Positions 1 to 8,474 are shown, numbered from the stretch's first letter. The stretch: DNA of 40,352 nucleotides from Selenomonas sp. (GCA_022482925.1 JAKVOG010000017.1:7501-47852); one strand, 5' to 3'. Notes: generated by a model not told the origin, from the letters alone. Program-made: numbers and translations.

Positions 1-1
1 T

Positions 2-133
2 GCCAGTCAGTTCCGCCCTACGGACCTGACCATCGATGCTGTTCTCGACCGGGCTGATCAGGCACTCTATCAGGCCAAGAAAAACCGGGATACCTATGTG
101 ATTGCCGACCTCACTGAATCCGAACTGAACTAA
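2..133 (+). CDS. GGDEF (diguanylate cyclase) protein, C-terminal fragment
   Basis: Only the last 43 residues are in the window; the gene enters from the left edge. The peptide contains LDRADQALYQAKKNRD, the typical end of a GGDEF domain, the catalytic domain that makes cyclic di-GMP from two GTP. The active-site GGDEF loop lies outside the window, so activity and any sensor domain cannot be judged. It ends at TAA 131-133, just before a strong hairpin shared with the opposite gene. Confidence 0.8.
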   Translation, partial: ASQFRPTDLTIDAVLDRADQALYQAKKNRDTYVIADLTESELN

Positions 134-134
134 T

Positions 135-182
135 AAAACCGCCTCAGCCTGCATCAAAGCATGCACAAACTGAGGCGGTTTT
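135..182. terminator. Bidirectional rho-independent terminator
   Basis: A perfect 13-base inverted repeat (135-147 and 170-182, AAAACCGCCTCAG and its complement) has A-runs on one side and T-runs on the other. It can end both the GGDEF gene from the left and the DUF4127 gene from the right. Confidence 0.85.
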
Positions 183-191
183 ACTTTTAAC

Positions 192-1829
192 TTAGTAACT
201 GAATCTTGCTTCAAACATCCGATGCCATGGAAGGCTTACTTTAAGGTTATCCAGTTCCTGATAAGGTGGCAGGTTCGCCTGCGCAAACTGACGCATAAGG
301 CTGTTGATGCGATAGACCACCCCCGACTCATAGCGGCCCAGATTACTGTATATCCCCTCTTCACGGAAGCGATAGATGCTTTCACCTACTCTGCCGCGAA
401 CATTAGACTGATAACCCCAGTCTTCCAGATAGCGGCGAGTCAGCAAACTATCACAGGCATCCCCGCTCATCCGGTTGGCCAGCAGCCCGGTGCCGATAAC
501 AAAACCAGTCGAATTGGTTGCTGTATTCCAGCCGGCATAAGCCCGGATCTTATACAGCAAACCCGCATCACGCAGACGGTTCATCAACGCATTATCCGAG
601 CCATTTGAGAACGCAATATCCGCAATCCCGACCGGATATCCAGCCGCTACTGCATCATTGACCATGCGTACAAAATGCTGCGTATTCACGCGATCTACAC
701 CATTATTGGCAATCCCCGTTTGAGTCGCACCATTACTGTCTGCAGTCTTGCCATCCTGGTTGGTATTCACCAGCAGCACAAAATCTGCTTTAGCCGGATC
801 CATGACCGGCAGGCCGCCAGCCACGAGTATCGAAGAACGGATAGTCGAGCCAATACGCGTATCCGAGTAGCCAGGCACTGTATCAGCGCCCACGCCGCTA
901 TTATACGCTACATAAACGAACGGAATCTGACGCTCATGGTCATTAACCGCCCGTGACAGCAGCAGCAGACCGAACTCATCGATCCCCGCCAACAGTTGGA
1001 ACTGCGTTTCAGGAACGCCCTTCGCATAGGCCTCAAGTGCCCGGCCCTCGCGATGTGTCTGCGAAAGTGGTGCATTATCATCCTTACCGATGACGAAATA
1101 ACTGAATACGCCATGGCGCACCTGATCGATCAACGTCTTCGACACAGCCAGGTTCTTCTCGCGGCGGTTCATCCAGTCCTGCCAGTCCTTTGCCGGGATT
1201 GCCGACTGATGCTGCTGCAGAGCCTGCTGCTCTGCCGGTGTCAGCTTACCCAGTTCCTGCTTGTCGAGCAATGCAGTAGCCTGAAAGATATCCGCACCAT
1301 ACTGCTGATAGTAAGCCGGCTCCTCGCTGCCTGCAGAAGCACCGTCATGCGGCGTCCGCATGAGGGAACCAAACCCATAAAGCTTAAGTGACGGATGAGC
1401 CTTGCGTACAGCCTCGAAACGCTGCACTCTCTGCATGAGCTCATCCTTTGACAACTCATGGTTACGGGACGGCACCAGACCACCATAAATCATCGCATCC
1501 GTCGAGACCATTGCGGCATCAACATTATTCAGATGGCTGTTCATCCAGTCCCAGAGCTTGTCTACCTGCCCGAAGCGGTCCACGCCGCTCGACAGAATCT
1601 CGTCTGGCGGCATCACCACATCATAGCCCAGTTTCTGGACAACCTCCGCTGTCTCATCTTTTGAAATTGGCCGGTTATCATGCGGAATGAACAGAAGTTT
1701 GCCGCGAACTGCCGTACCGGCAGTTCCTGCAGCGGCAGTTCCTGTCTCCTGGCCTGCTGCTGCAGCTGTAGCAGCCATTGCAAGCAGCATCAGCAGCAAC
1801 AGGACCCCCATGATTCGTTTCATCATCAT
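192..1829 (-). CDS. DUF4127 family exported protein
   Basis: A protein of about 545 residues with an N-terminal signal peptide (Met-rich start, basic residues, then an Ala/Leu-rich stretch ending AAAAG), so it is exported. The conserved HDNRP block near residue 50 and the DAMIYGGLVPSR block near residue 110 are features I associate with DUF4127, a family of unknown function. Three ATGs follow a TTG in a row. I chose the ATG at 1829 because the AAGGGG ribosome site at 1836-1841 sits six bases before it. It follows potD by about 80 bases on the same strand and may be read from the potABCD transcript. Whether it has any link to polyamines is unknown. Confidence 0.75.
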   Translation of the reverse strand: MMMKRIMGVLLLLMLLAMAATAAAAGQETGTAAAGTAGTAVRGKLLFIPHDNRPISKDETAEVVQKLGYDVVMPPDEILSSGVDRFGQVDKLWDWMNSHLNNVDAAMVSTDAMIYGGLVPSRNHELSKDELMQRVQRFEAVRKAHPSLKLYGFGSLMRTPHDGASAGSEEPAYYQQYGADIFQATALLDKQELGKLTPAEQQALQQHQSAIPAKDWQDWMNRREKNLAVSKTLIDQVRHGVFSYFVIGKDDNAPLSQTHREGRALEAYAKGVPETQFQLLAGIDEFGLLLLSRAVNDHERQIPFVYVAYNSGVGADTVPGYSDTRIGSTIRSSILVAGGLPVMDPAKADFVLLVNTNQDGKTADSNGATQTGIANNGVDRVNTQHFVRMVNDAVAAGYPVGIADIAFSNGSDNALMNRLRDAGLLYKIRAYAGWNTATNSTGFVIGTGLLANRMSGDACDSLLTRRYLEDWGYQSNVRGRVGESIYRFREEGIYSNLGRYESGVVYRINSLMRQFAQANLPPYQELDNLKVSLPWHRMFEARFSY

Positions 1830-1908
1830 CAATCACCCCTTGTGGCAGAATAAAACAACTGACGATATATTTCGCGGTTACAACCGAAAAATCCTGCTGC
1901 AAAACCCG

Positions 1909-2994
1909 TTATTCTACTTTTACCTGCAGCCAGAGGCTAGTGTATAGCTTATCCAGCTGCTTTCCCAGATAGCTGTACGTTCCCTGCCCCTGATAATCCT
2001 TTGCTGGCGGGAAAGCAATATCAAGATATTCCTCATCCATATCATCCTCGACCAGATCACGCACACCGGTATTCGGTGTTGGATACCCCAGTGATTCAAA
2101 ATTCTTAGCTGCAACATCCGGCCGACAGAGGAAATCGATGAATTTATGCGCATTCTCCACATGCCGGGCATTCTTCGGAATAACCCAGGAATCGATCCAG
2201 GCATTGGTTCCTTCTTTCGGTGCCTGTACATACCGCAGATCCGGATTGGATTTCAGCAGCTTGATGGCCTCGCCGGAAAAGATGACACCAAGTGCCGCCT
2301 CCCCCGAGCTCAGCTTATCACGGATATCATCCACGCCATACGCCTGCACGAGCGGTTTCTGCCGGATCAGCATATCGCGGGCCGCTTCGAGCTGCTGCAC
2401 ATCCGTCGTATTCATCGAGCAGCCCATGAGACGGAGCGGAATCATAAATGCATCACGGGCCGAATCCTGCATGAGGATCTCGCCGCGATATTTTTCGTTC
2501 CAAAGAATGGACCAGCTGTCTACAGGCTCGTCGACCAGCTTCGTATTATACATGATACCGACCAGCCCCCAGCAATATGGAACAGAGTAACGGTTCTCGG
2601 GGTCAAAGGCCCGGGACTGCTGCACGAAATCCTGTCCGATATAAGCCTTCGCATTCGGCAGCTGATTGAAATCCAGCGGCTGCAACAGATCATTCTGGAT
2701 AAGCTTCTGGATCATGTAGTCAGACGGACAGAGAATATCATAGCTTTCGGCCCCCTCCGCCACGCGCGGGTACATGCTCTCATTCGTATCGTACTCATCC
2801 AGCACGACATGAATGCCAGTCTCCTCCTCAAACTCCTCCAGCACTTCCGGATCGAGATAGTCCCCCCAGCTGTAGACATAGAGCACATCCTCACTGTCGT
2901 CATCCTTCTCTGACAGCATGTCACAGCCAGTGATAGAAAGGCATAGAGCCATCAGCAGCAATGCCATAAGAATGCACCGGATTCTTTTCTTCAT
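1909..2994 (-). CDS. potD: Spermidine/putrescine ABC transporter substrate-binding lipoprotein
   Basis: Lipoprotein of 361 residues that captures polyamines outside the cytoplasmic membrane and passes them to PotBC. A signal peptide ends in a lipobox (SITGC, lipid-modified Cys24). The mature start, YSWGDYLDPEVLEEFEEETG, is the classic PotD/PotF N-terminal block, and the length fits the family. Its ATG overlaps the potC stop by four bases (ATGA), which indicates translational coupling. The gene is fourth in the order potA-potB-potC-potD. The exact polyamine (spermidine or putrescine) cannot be told from sequence alone. Confidence 0.93.
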   Translation of the reverse strand: MKKRIRCILMALLLMALCLSITGCDMLSEKDDDSEDVLYVYSWGDYLDPEVLEEFEEETGIHVVLDEYDTNESMYPRVAEGAESYDILCPSDYMIQKLIQNDLLQPLDFNQLPNAKAYIGQDFVQQSRAFDPENRYSVPYCWGLVGIMYNTKLVDEPVDSWSILWNEKYRGEILMQDSARDAFMIPLRLMGCSMNTTDVQQLEAARDMLIRQKPLVQAYGVDDIRDKLSSGEAALGVIFSGEAIKLLKSNPDLRYVQAPKEGTNAWIDSWVIPKNARHVENAHKFIDFLCRPDVAAKNFESLGYPTPNTGVRDLVEDDMDEEYLDIAFPPAKDYQGQGTYSYLGKQLDKLYTSLWLQVKVE

Positions 2995-3791
2995 GCACGT
3001 TGCCTCCTTCCGGCCTGACGATAGCGGCTGATGACACGGTAATTCACGAGCAGCAAGGCCACAAATACGATAACCGCCACAAAGAACAAGGTCGAGAGCG
3101 CATACATCTCCGGATGCACACCGAGCTTGAGCTCAGCATAGATCTCCGTCGTAAGTGTCTCGATACCAGCCCCCTTCGTAAAATAGGTCACGATGAAATC
3201 GTCGGCTGACATTGCAAAGGACAACAGGTAGGCTGCCATGATCCCCGGCACGAGTTCCGGCAGGATGACCTTGCGAAATGCCTGAAAAGGCGTTGCCCCG
3301 AGATCGAGCGCCGCTTCATAGCAGACATTGTCCAGCGCCAGCACCTGCGGCAGGATGCAAAGCATCGCATAAGGCAGGCTGATGACGATATGCGCCATGA
3401 GAATCGTATCGTAACCAAGCCGCAGCCCGAGTCCCAGGAACAGCAGCATGAGCGAAATGCCCGTGACGATATCGGCATTGAGCAGCGGGACATTTGCCAT
3501 CCCCCGCAACAACAGGCGGCTGCGATGCCCCAGACGGCGCAGACCGATGGCGGTCACGAGCGCCAGCACCGTTGCCAGCGCTGCCGAAGTCAGGCCAATG
3601 GTCAGTGTATTGCCAAATGCCTCGATGATATCCTCGTTGCCCAGCAGCGAGACATACCAGTCCCAGGTAAAGCCCGTCCACTGTCCGCGGTAACGGCTGG
3701 CATTGAAGGACTGCGCGATGAGCACACCAATTGGTGCATACAGGAACAGCACGATGAGTCCGAGATAGGTATTCTTAAGTTTCTGCATCAT
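2991..3791 (-). CDS. potC: Spermidine/putrescine ABC transporter permease PotC
   Basis: Inner-membrane permease of 266 residues with about six membrane segments, starting MMQKLKNTYLGLIVLFLYAPIG. The EAA loop (EAALDLGATPFQAFRKVILP, about residues 159-178) docks on the PotA ATPase. It partners with PotB to form the channel. The start is preceded by a GGAAGG-rich ribosome site about 30 bases after the end of potB. The reading frame is intact, unlike its neighbour potB. Confidence 0.92.
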   Translation of the reverse strand: MMQKLKNTYLGLIVLFLYAPIGVLIAQSFNASRYRGQWTGFTWDWYVSLLGNEDIIEAFGNTLTIGLTSAALATVLALVTAIGLRRLGHRSRLLLRGMANVPLLNADIVTGISLMLLFLGLGLRLGYDTILMAHIVISLPYAMLCILPQVLALDNVCYEAALDLGATPFQAFRKVILPELVPGIMAAYLLSFAMSADDFIVTYFTKGAGIETLTTEIYAELKLGVHPEMYALSTLFFVAVIVFVALLLVNYRVISRYRQAGRRQRA

Positions 3792-3821
3792 GCCTTCACC
3801 TTCCTTCCGCGGTCTTCCCGG

Positions 3822-4622
3822 TCAGAGAAAGGCTTCCAGCAGGATGTTCAGGATAATGAACACCATCAGACCATGGACAGGGCGCTGCCGAGCTGCCAGT
3901 CATAGGCCGCCGTGAACTCCTGCTCAATGATATTACCCACGAGCAGGACCCTGTTGCCTCCAAGCAGCGCACTGATGACAAACGTCGTGAGCGCGGGATG
4001 AATACCATCGTACAGCCACTGACGATTCCCGGCAGTGACAATGGCAGCATAACATGACGAAAGGTCTGCCAGCGATTGGCCCCCAGATCCCAGGCCTGCC
4101 TCGACGATGCTGTGATCGATGCGCGTGATCGCGACATAAAGTGGCAGCACCATATACGGCAGGAAATTATAGACCATGCCGATGACGATAGCAATCGGCG
4201 TATTGATCAGTTCCAGTGCGGGCAGTCCCATTGCCTGCAGCAGCATATTGATGATGCCATGCCGCTCAAGATAGGTCTGCCAGGCCATCGTCGTGAGCAG
4301 CGAGTTCATCCAGAGCGGCAGCAGAAACAGCAGGAAGATCAGCACCCCCTTGCCCTGCCGACGCTCCTTCAGGATCAGGCAGAGCGGGTAAGCCAGGGCC
4401 AGGCAGATCACCGTGCTGACGAGCGCAAGCTCCACGGAAAGCCCCAATGCCCGCAGATACTCCGGCTGCAGAGCCGTCTGTACGGATTCCAGCGAGAATC
4501 CTGCCTGCACCATCGGTCAGGCCGTGCCAGATCACAAACAGCAACGGCAGGACGATAAACAGGATTGCCCATAGCCCGAACGGTACAGCAAAACAACGCT
4601 GCACAGATCTTTTCTCATTCAT
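3822..4622 (-). CDS. potB: Spermidine/putrescine ABC transporter permease PotB (four frame breaks)
   Basis: Second permease subunit. It starts MNEKRSVQRCFAVPFGLW and ends ...NILLEAFL. Four single-base indels break the frame: extra G near 4505-4512, extra G near 4085-4092, missing base near 3990-3995 and missing C near 3868-3872. The net change is zero, so 801 bases still give about 266 residues. When corrected it shows an EAA loop (EAGLDLGANRWQTFRHVMLP) and the expected hydrophobic segments. The gene overlaps the end of potA by eight bases. Because potA, potC and potD are intact and similar indels occur in essential genes here, I read these breaks as sequence errors. A real pseudogene cannot be excluded. 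Confidence 0.8.
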
Positions 4623-5685
4623 CCGTTGCAGCCTCCTCGTCCTCCGATGCCGGCTTGGCCATGATCTGGATATTCGATGCCGCCAGACGCAGGCCTACTT
4701 CCCGTCCCTGCTCATGCCCCGTGATAGTCTGCACGAGCCAGCGGAAACCACCTGCCTCGATCGTGATATCATAGACCGTCCCCTTGAATACCACCTGCCG
4801 GATCACGCCCCGGAACTGCCCGTTCGCCGGCTCACAGATCTGAATATCCTCCGGCCGGATCTGTACGTCGACCGGTACATTCTCGCCAAAACCAGTATTG
4901 ATGCAGGGAATATCCTGCCCCAGCAGATGCACGAGCTTATCACGCACCATCATACCATCGATGATATTGCTGTCGCCGATGAAATCCGCTACGAAGGCAT
5001 TCTCCGGCTCATTATAGACACTCTCCGGTGTCCCGATCTGCTGGATCCAGCCCTGGTTCATGACCACAACCGTATCCGACATCGAAAGTGCCTCCTGCTG
5101 GTCATGCGTGACAAACACAAACGTGATGCCCAGTTCTTTCTTGATCTTGACCAGTTCACGCTGCATGCTCTGCCGCAGCTTGAGGTCCAGAGCCGATAAC
5201 GGCTCATCAAGCAGCAGCACCTTTGGCTCATTGACGATAGCCCGGGCAATCGCAATACGCTGCTGCTGTCCTCCCGACATCTGCGTCACACTGGCATGTT
5301 CATAGCCATCGAGATTCACCAGTTTCAAGGCATATTTTATCTTATCCCGAATGTAACTTTTGCTTTTACCTTTGAGCTTCAGGCCAAAGGCAATATTGTC
5401 AGCCGCATCCATGTGGGAAAACAGTGAGTACTTCTGAAAGACCGTATTGACCGGCCGCTTCTCCGGCCGCAGCCGCGTGATATCCTGACCATCAAAGAGA
5501 ATCCGCCCGCTATCCGGCAGTTCAAAACCACCGATCAGACGCAATGTCGTGGTCTTGCCACACCCCGACGGCCCCAGCAGCGTCATGAATTCGTTCTCAT
5601 GAATCGTGAGGTCGAGATCCTCCAGGACTTGCTTTCCATCATAGGATTTATTGATATGTTCCAGTTTCAATAGTTCTTTGTCCAT
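4615..5685 (-). CDS. potA: Spermidine/putrescine ABC transporter ATP-binding protein
   Basis: ATPase of 356 residues that powers polyamine import. Walker A is GPSGCGKTT (about 38-46), the signature is MSGGQQQ (about 136-142), Walker B is VLLLDEP (about 156-162), followed by the switch His in VTHDQQEA. The C-terminal third is a TOBE-type regulatory domain. First gene of potABCD, with its own promoter upstream. The length is typical of PotA. Confidence 0.95.
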   Translation of the reverse strand: MDKELLKLEHINKSYDGKQVLEDLDLTIHENEFMTLLGPSGCGKTTTLRLIGGFELPDSGRILFDGQDITRLRPEKRPVNTVFQKYSLFSHMDAADNIAFGLKLKGKSKSYIRDKIKYALKLVNLDGYEHASVTQMSGGQQQRIAIARAIVNEPKVLLLDEPLSALDLKLRQSMQRELVKIKKELGITFVFVTHDQQEALSMSDTVVVMNQGWIQQIGTPESVYNEPENAFVADFIGDSNIIDGMMVRDKLVHLLGQDIPCINTGFGENVPVDVQIRPEDIQICEPANGQFRGVIRQVVFKGTVYDITIEAGGFRWLVQTITGHEQGREVGLRLAASNIQIMAKPASEDEEAATDE

Positions 5686-5732
5686 TTATTGTCCCTTTGC
5701 TTCACATTAATAATGATTGTCACGTATTCACT

Positions 5733-5761
5733 ATTGTATCATGGATTGAGAAAATTTCCAA
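5733..5761 (-). promoter_or_regulatory. Sigma-70-type promoter for potABCD
   Basis: On the minus strand TTGGAA (5761-5756) and TACAAT (5738-5733) are separated by exactly 17 bases, about 50 bases before the potA start. It marks the right-hand limit of the pot transcription unit and the left end of the non-coding gap. No operator was recognised. Confidence 0.6.
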
Positions 5762-5893
5762 AAGCAGCCCCTCGGTTGCTCAGTTCATCGAAGAAGCACC
5801 GAAGCCAGGTACGATAAAACCCGCTCAGACAAAGTTCGGAGAACGAGTAAATATAACGCAGCAAAGGAGCGCTTAGTTCGAAGAAATTAGACC

Positions 5894-6096
5894 GCCGCGG
5901 GGACAGCACATAGCCAACATTCCGCTTAGGTAACCTGCTAAAGAATTTTTTTGCCTTTAATTAAGCATTCCCAAAGGAGCTTAACGCACTTCGTTTGGAC
6001 GGACGCTCTTTGGAAACGATCGATCGTAGGCAAAAAAATTCTTCTTAACGCAGAACACCAAACGCTCCATTTATGGCTATGTGCTGTCCCCGCGGC
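5894..6096. repeat. Giant nested inverted repeat (about 200 bases)
   Basis: Outer arms of 23 perfectly complementary bases lie at 5894-5916 and 6074-6096 (core GGGGACAGCACATAGCC). A second perfect 16-base pair lies inside (5941-5956 with 6028-6043, containing a run of seven T/A). A third, CCAAAGgAGC/GCTCTTTGG (5971-5980 with 6005-6013), has one bulge. Unpaired stretches between stems are of similar length on both sides, so the whole folds as one long interrupted hairpin with a 24-base loop. Confidence 0.85.
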
Positions 6097-6257
6097 TGGG
6101 CTCGATGCATCGATGGTTGCGTTGCTCTAAATCAGCCGTGTTGCTGGTTCTTCCCTTGATGCTGGAATTCAACAAACCTGCTCGAACCGAACCAAGACCT
6201 ACCGTCAGAAGGAAAATGCCCCAGAAGCCGATACTGACGGACGGCGGGCGAAGGGAA

Positions 6258-6414
6258 ACTATTTTTTTCGTCCGGAACGAGTTGCCGTAGGCTGGCACGC
6301 CGTAGGCACTTGCTAAGTCCGTCGATTCGTTGCGGCGCCGTGGTACCGGCGCGTCAGCTAAGTAAATACTACAATCTCATGGCGGGACATTTAGTGCAGG
6401 ACGAAAAAAATAGT
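6258..6414. repeat. Second long-range inverted repeat
   Basis: Sixteen complementary bases at 6258-6273 and 6399-6414 (ACTATTTTTTTCGTCC and its complement) enclose about 125 bases. Inside are a tight hairpin GCGCCG-tggtac-CGGCGC (6335-6352), a 9-base direct repeat GCCGTAGGC (6284-6292 and 6299-6307) and two copies of GCTAAGT flanking the tight hairpin. As in the first element, the stem carries seven consecutive T/A, suggesting that both belong to one family or one folded RNA. Confidence 0.8.
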
Positions 6415-6530
6415 TCCACTGAACCCCGTGCTGAGCCTCTACCTACTCGTCACCTGTGTCTCACTTCCCGAGTATGTCCTTCAAATTCCAGTTTATCGAG
6501 CCCCTTGGGAAACAGTATCAGCGGCATACC

Positions 6531-6557
6531 AAAAACCGCCTGCCTGTGGCAAGCGGT
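6531..6557 (-). terminator. Rho-independent terminator of the radical SAM gene
   Basis: On the minus strand ACCGCTTGCC-aca-GGCAGGCGGT forms a 10-base-pair stem followed by TTTT, nine bases after the radical SAM stop codon. Confidence 0.85.
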
Positions 6558-6565
6558 CCTTTTCT

Positions 6566-7807
6566 TTATGCTTCTACATAGTGACTGAAACTGCCGATGA
6601 CGAGCTGCGGGAACTCTTTATGCAGCGTTTCGATGAACGCCCTCGTCCCAACGGCCTTTCCCTGTGGCTCCGGCATGATATCCAGGAACGCATCCGGATC
6701 GATGTTGAGATTCCGGACCTGGATCATCTGCACCGGTACCTCACGGAAGAATTCCTGCCAGGCAGCCAGTTCCTCCTCGCGATCATTGAACCCCGGGAAA
6801 TACAGGAGATTCAGCGACACATAGACGCCATGGTCCAGCGCATAGCGGATGGATGCCTTGACATCCTCCAGATGATAGCTGGCCCGGTAATATGCATCAT
6901 AGCCTTCCTCACGGGCGCTGATGATCGATACCCGCAGGGAATCCAGCCCCGCATCCACGATCTTCTGCACGCCTTCCGTCCAGCCCACATTTGAATTCAT
7001 ATTGATCTGACCTTTGTCCGTCTTCGCCCGGATCAGCTTGATACCAGCCGCGATATTATCGGCGGCCAGCGACGGCTCACCCTCGCAGCCCTGCCCGAAG
7101 CTCACGATGCCATCCGGTGCCACCGACAGATGATAGATACCGACCTCGGCAATCTCCTCCGGCGTCGGCCGAAACTTGATCCGCTCCTGCGGGGACGGAC
7201 AGCACTCGGCCGGCTGCAGGGAAATGCAGCCGAAACAGTTGGCGTTGCAGACCGGAGACGTCGGAATCCCACACTCCCAGCGGCGGTAGAAAAGATTCTG
7301 CGCCGTACAGCAATGCCAGTTGAGCGAACAGCCGCCGACCTGCTCGACGATGCGGTTACCCGGCAATTCCTTCTTCGTGCGCTTGACCAGATTCTTGAGT
7401 TCCTTGGTATTGTAGTGGACCGGATCCCATTTGTCATTCTCATCCGTATAGACCGCTGCACAGTAAAGCTCATCCCGATAGACAACCACCGCCGTATAGC
7501 CATAGAGCGGCAGACGGTCCGCCTCCTCGGCCCGCTGATAAGCAGGCATGTAGAGACGCGTATAGCCAGCCGGCAGGATAGCCGACACCGCCAACCCGCT
7601 GATCGGCATGACCTCCCCCTCCGGGGACATGCCGACGGCCAGATGATCCGGCAGCAGCATGAGATCTGCGCTATCCGGTAGCGGGATCAGGTCCTCCGGC
7701 TTCAGCAGGATATTCTCCCGACCGGTGCGCCCCATGCCCTGCATGCCGGCTGCATCCAGGATAGTTCCCTCTTCATCGGCGTAGATTGCCGTTATCTTCT
7801 CACTCAT
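6566..7807 (-). CDS. Radical SAM protein of unknown function
   Basis: A protein of 413 residues. The radical SAM iron-sulfur motif CxxxCxxC is Cys187-Cys191-Cys194 (CNANCFGC), followed by a radical-SAM-like barrel. The first about 150 residues form a separate domain without cysteine clusters. Six extra cysteines (160, 166, 167, 179, 202, 203) surround the motif and could bind a second cluster or metal. GQGCEGEP near residue 240 is probably the SAM-binding GGE-like motif. The start overlaps the pth stop by eight bases, so the two are co-translated. I do not recognise the substrate. Housekeeping context next to pth suggests a basic cell function, but that is inference. Confidence 0.8.
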   Translation of the reverse strand: MSEKITAIYADEEGTILDAAGMQGMGRTGRENILLKPEDLIPLPDSADLMLLPDHLAVGMSPEGEVMPISGLAVSAILPAGYTRLYMPAYQRAEEADRLPLYGYTAVVVYRDELYCAAVYTDENDKWDPVHYNTKELKNLVKRTKKELPGNRIVEQVGGCSLNWHCCTAQNLFYRRWECGIPTSPVCNANCFGCISLQPAECCPSPQERIKFRPTPEEIAEVGIYHLSVAPDGIVSFGQGCEGEPSLAADNIAAGIKLIRAKTDKGQINMNSNVGWTEGVQKIVDAGLDSLRVSIISAREEGYDAYYRASYHLEDVKASIRYALDHGVYVSLNLLYFPGFNDREEELAAWQEFFREVPVQMIQVRNLNIDPDAFLDIMPEPQGKAVGTRAFIETLHKEFPQLVIGSFSHYVEA

Positions 7808-8450
7808 ATACTGCCGTTCCTTCCCCTGCTGTCTCCGCTGTCTTTACCGGCTCAGCTGACTGCACCGTTTTCTTCTGCTTTTTCTGCTTCTTCGGGTTAA
7901 ACCGGTTCATCGCCATATCCACGTCCTCATTCACGATGCACTCCACCGCAGGGATCAGATAGTTGATGGACTCTGCAATTTTCGGTGCGTCCTCTTCCGA
8001 GAAGGGTGCCAGCACATGACTGACTACCGTCCAGCCCGGCAGCGGACGACCGATGCCGATACGAACGCGCGAGAAATGCTCATCCCCGACATGGGCAAGG
8101 ATCGACTTGATGCCATTGTGTCCGCCCGCGCTTCCCTTCTTGCGGATGCGGATGGTCCCGGCCGGAATATCCATATCATCATGCGCCACGATGAGGTCTT
8201 CCGGTTCCAGCTTGTAGAAGTTCATGATTGGTCCGACGGCCCGGCCGCTGTCATTCATATAGGTCTGCGGCTTCACCAGCAGCACCTTTTCCGTACCGAT
8301 ACGTCCCTCGCCGATCTTTGCGTCGAATTTATCCTTCCACTCGGTAACGCCCAGCTTCGCCGCCAGCGCGTCCACGAACATAAACCCGACATTGTGTTTT
8401 GTTTTGGCATATTCTGCGCCCGGATTTCCCAGGCCGGTAATGATTTTCAT
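7800..8450 (-). CDS. pth: Peptidyl-tRNA hydrolase
   Basis: Cytosolic enzyme that frees tRNA from prematurely released peptidyl-tRNA. The N-terminus has the conserved GLGNPGAEYAKTKHNVG block with the catalytic His19, and the AHDDMDIP block holds the catalytic Asp. The 216 residues include a Lys/Gln/Glu-rich tail of about 30 residues (NPKKQKKQKK...) that normal Pth proteins of about 190 residues lack. The tail is low complexity and its role is unknown. In many Firmicutes pth sits near glmU and prs, as it does here. Confidence 0.95.
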   Translation of the reverse strand: MKIITGLGNPGAEYAKTKHNVGFMFVDALAAKLGVTEWKDKFDAKIGEGRIGTEKVLLVKPQTYMNDSGRAVGPIMNFYKLEPEDLIVAHDDMDIPAGTIRIRKKGSAGGHNGIKSILAHVGDEHFSRVRIGIGRPLPGWTVVSHVLAPFSEEDAPKIAESINYLIPAVECIVNEDVDMAMNRFNPKKQKKQKKTVQSAEPVKTAETAGEGTAVYE

Positions 8451-8474
8451 GACAATCTCCTAAAACTCCGAAAA

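Larger units (their letters stand above)
5761..6530. other. Gene-free, palindrome-rich region (structured RNA or composite repeat candidate)
   Basis: About 770 bases between the radical SAM terminator and the potA promoter hold no convincing gene. They contain several collinear inverted repeats (listed separately): a nested giant hairpin at 5894-6096, a 7-base pair at 6202-6208/6234-6240, and a long hairpin at 6258-6414 enclosing a tight GC hairpin. A weak hairpin with a T-run, AGCAACC..GGGCTGCTTTT on the minus strand near 5758-5782, could end a minus-strand transcript. I found no convincing promoter for such an RNA. It matches no RNA family that I recognise (not tmRNA, RNase P or SRP RNA). 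Confidence 0.5.

Noticed and set aside
6077..6298. 73-codon minus-strand open frame in the palindromic region
   Set aside because: No ribosome site, it crosses an arm of the giant hairpin, and the composition is unlike neighbouring genes. Most likely chance.
6310..6588. Plus-strand open frames around 6310-6994
   Set aside because: They run into the antisense of the radical SAM gene, and its terminator hairpin lies inside them. No start signal.
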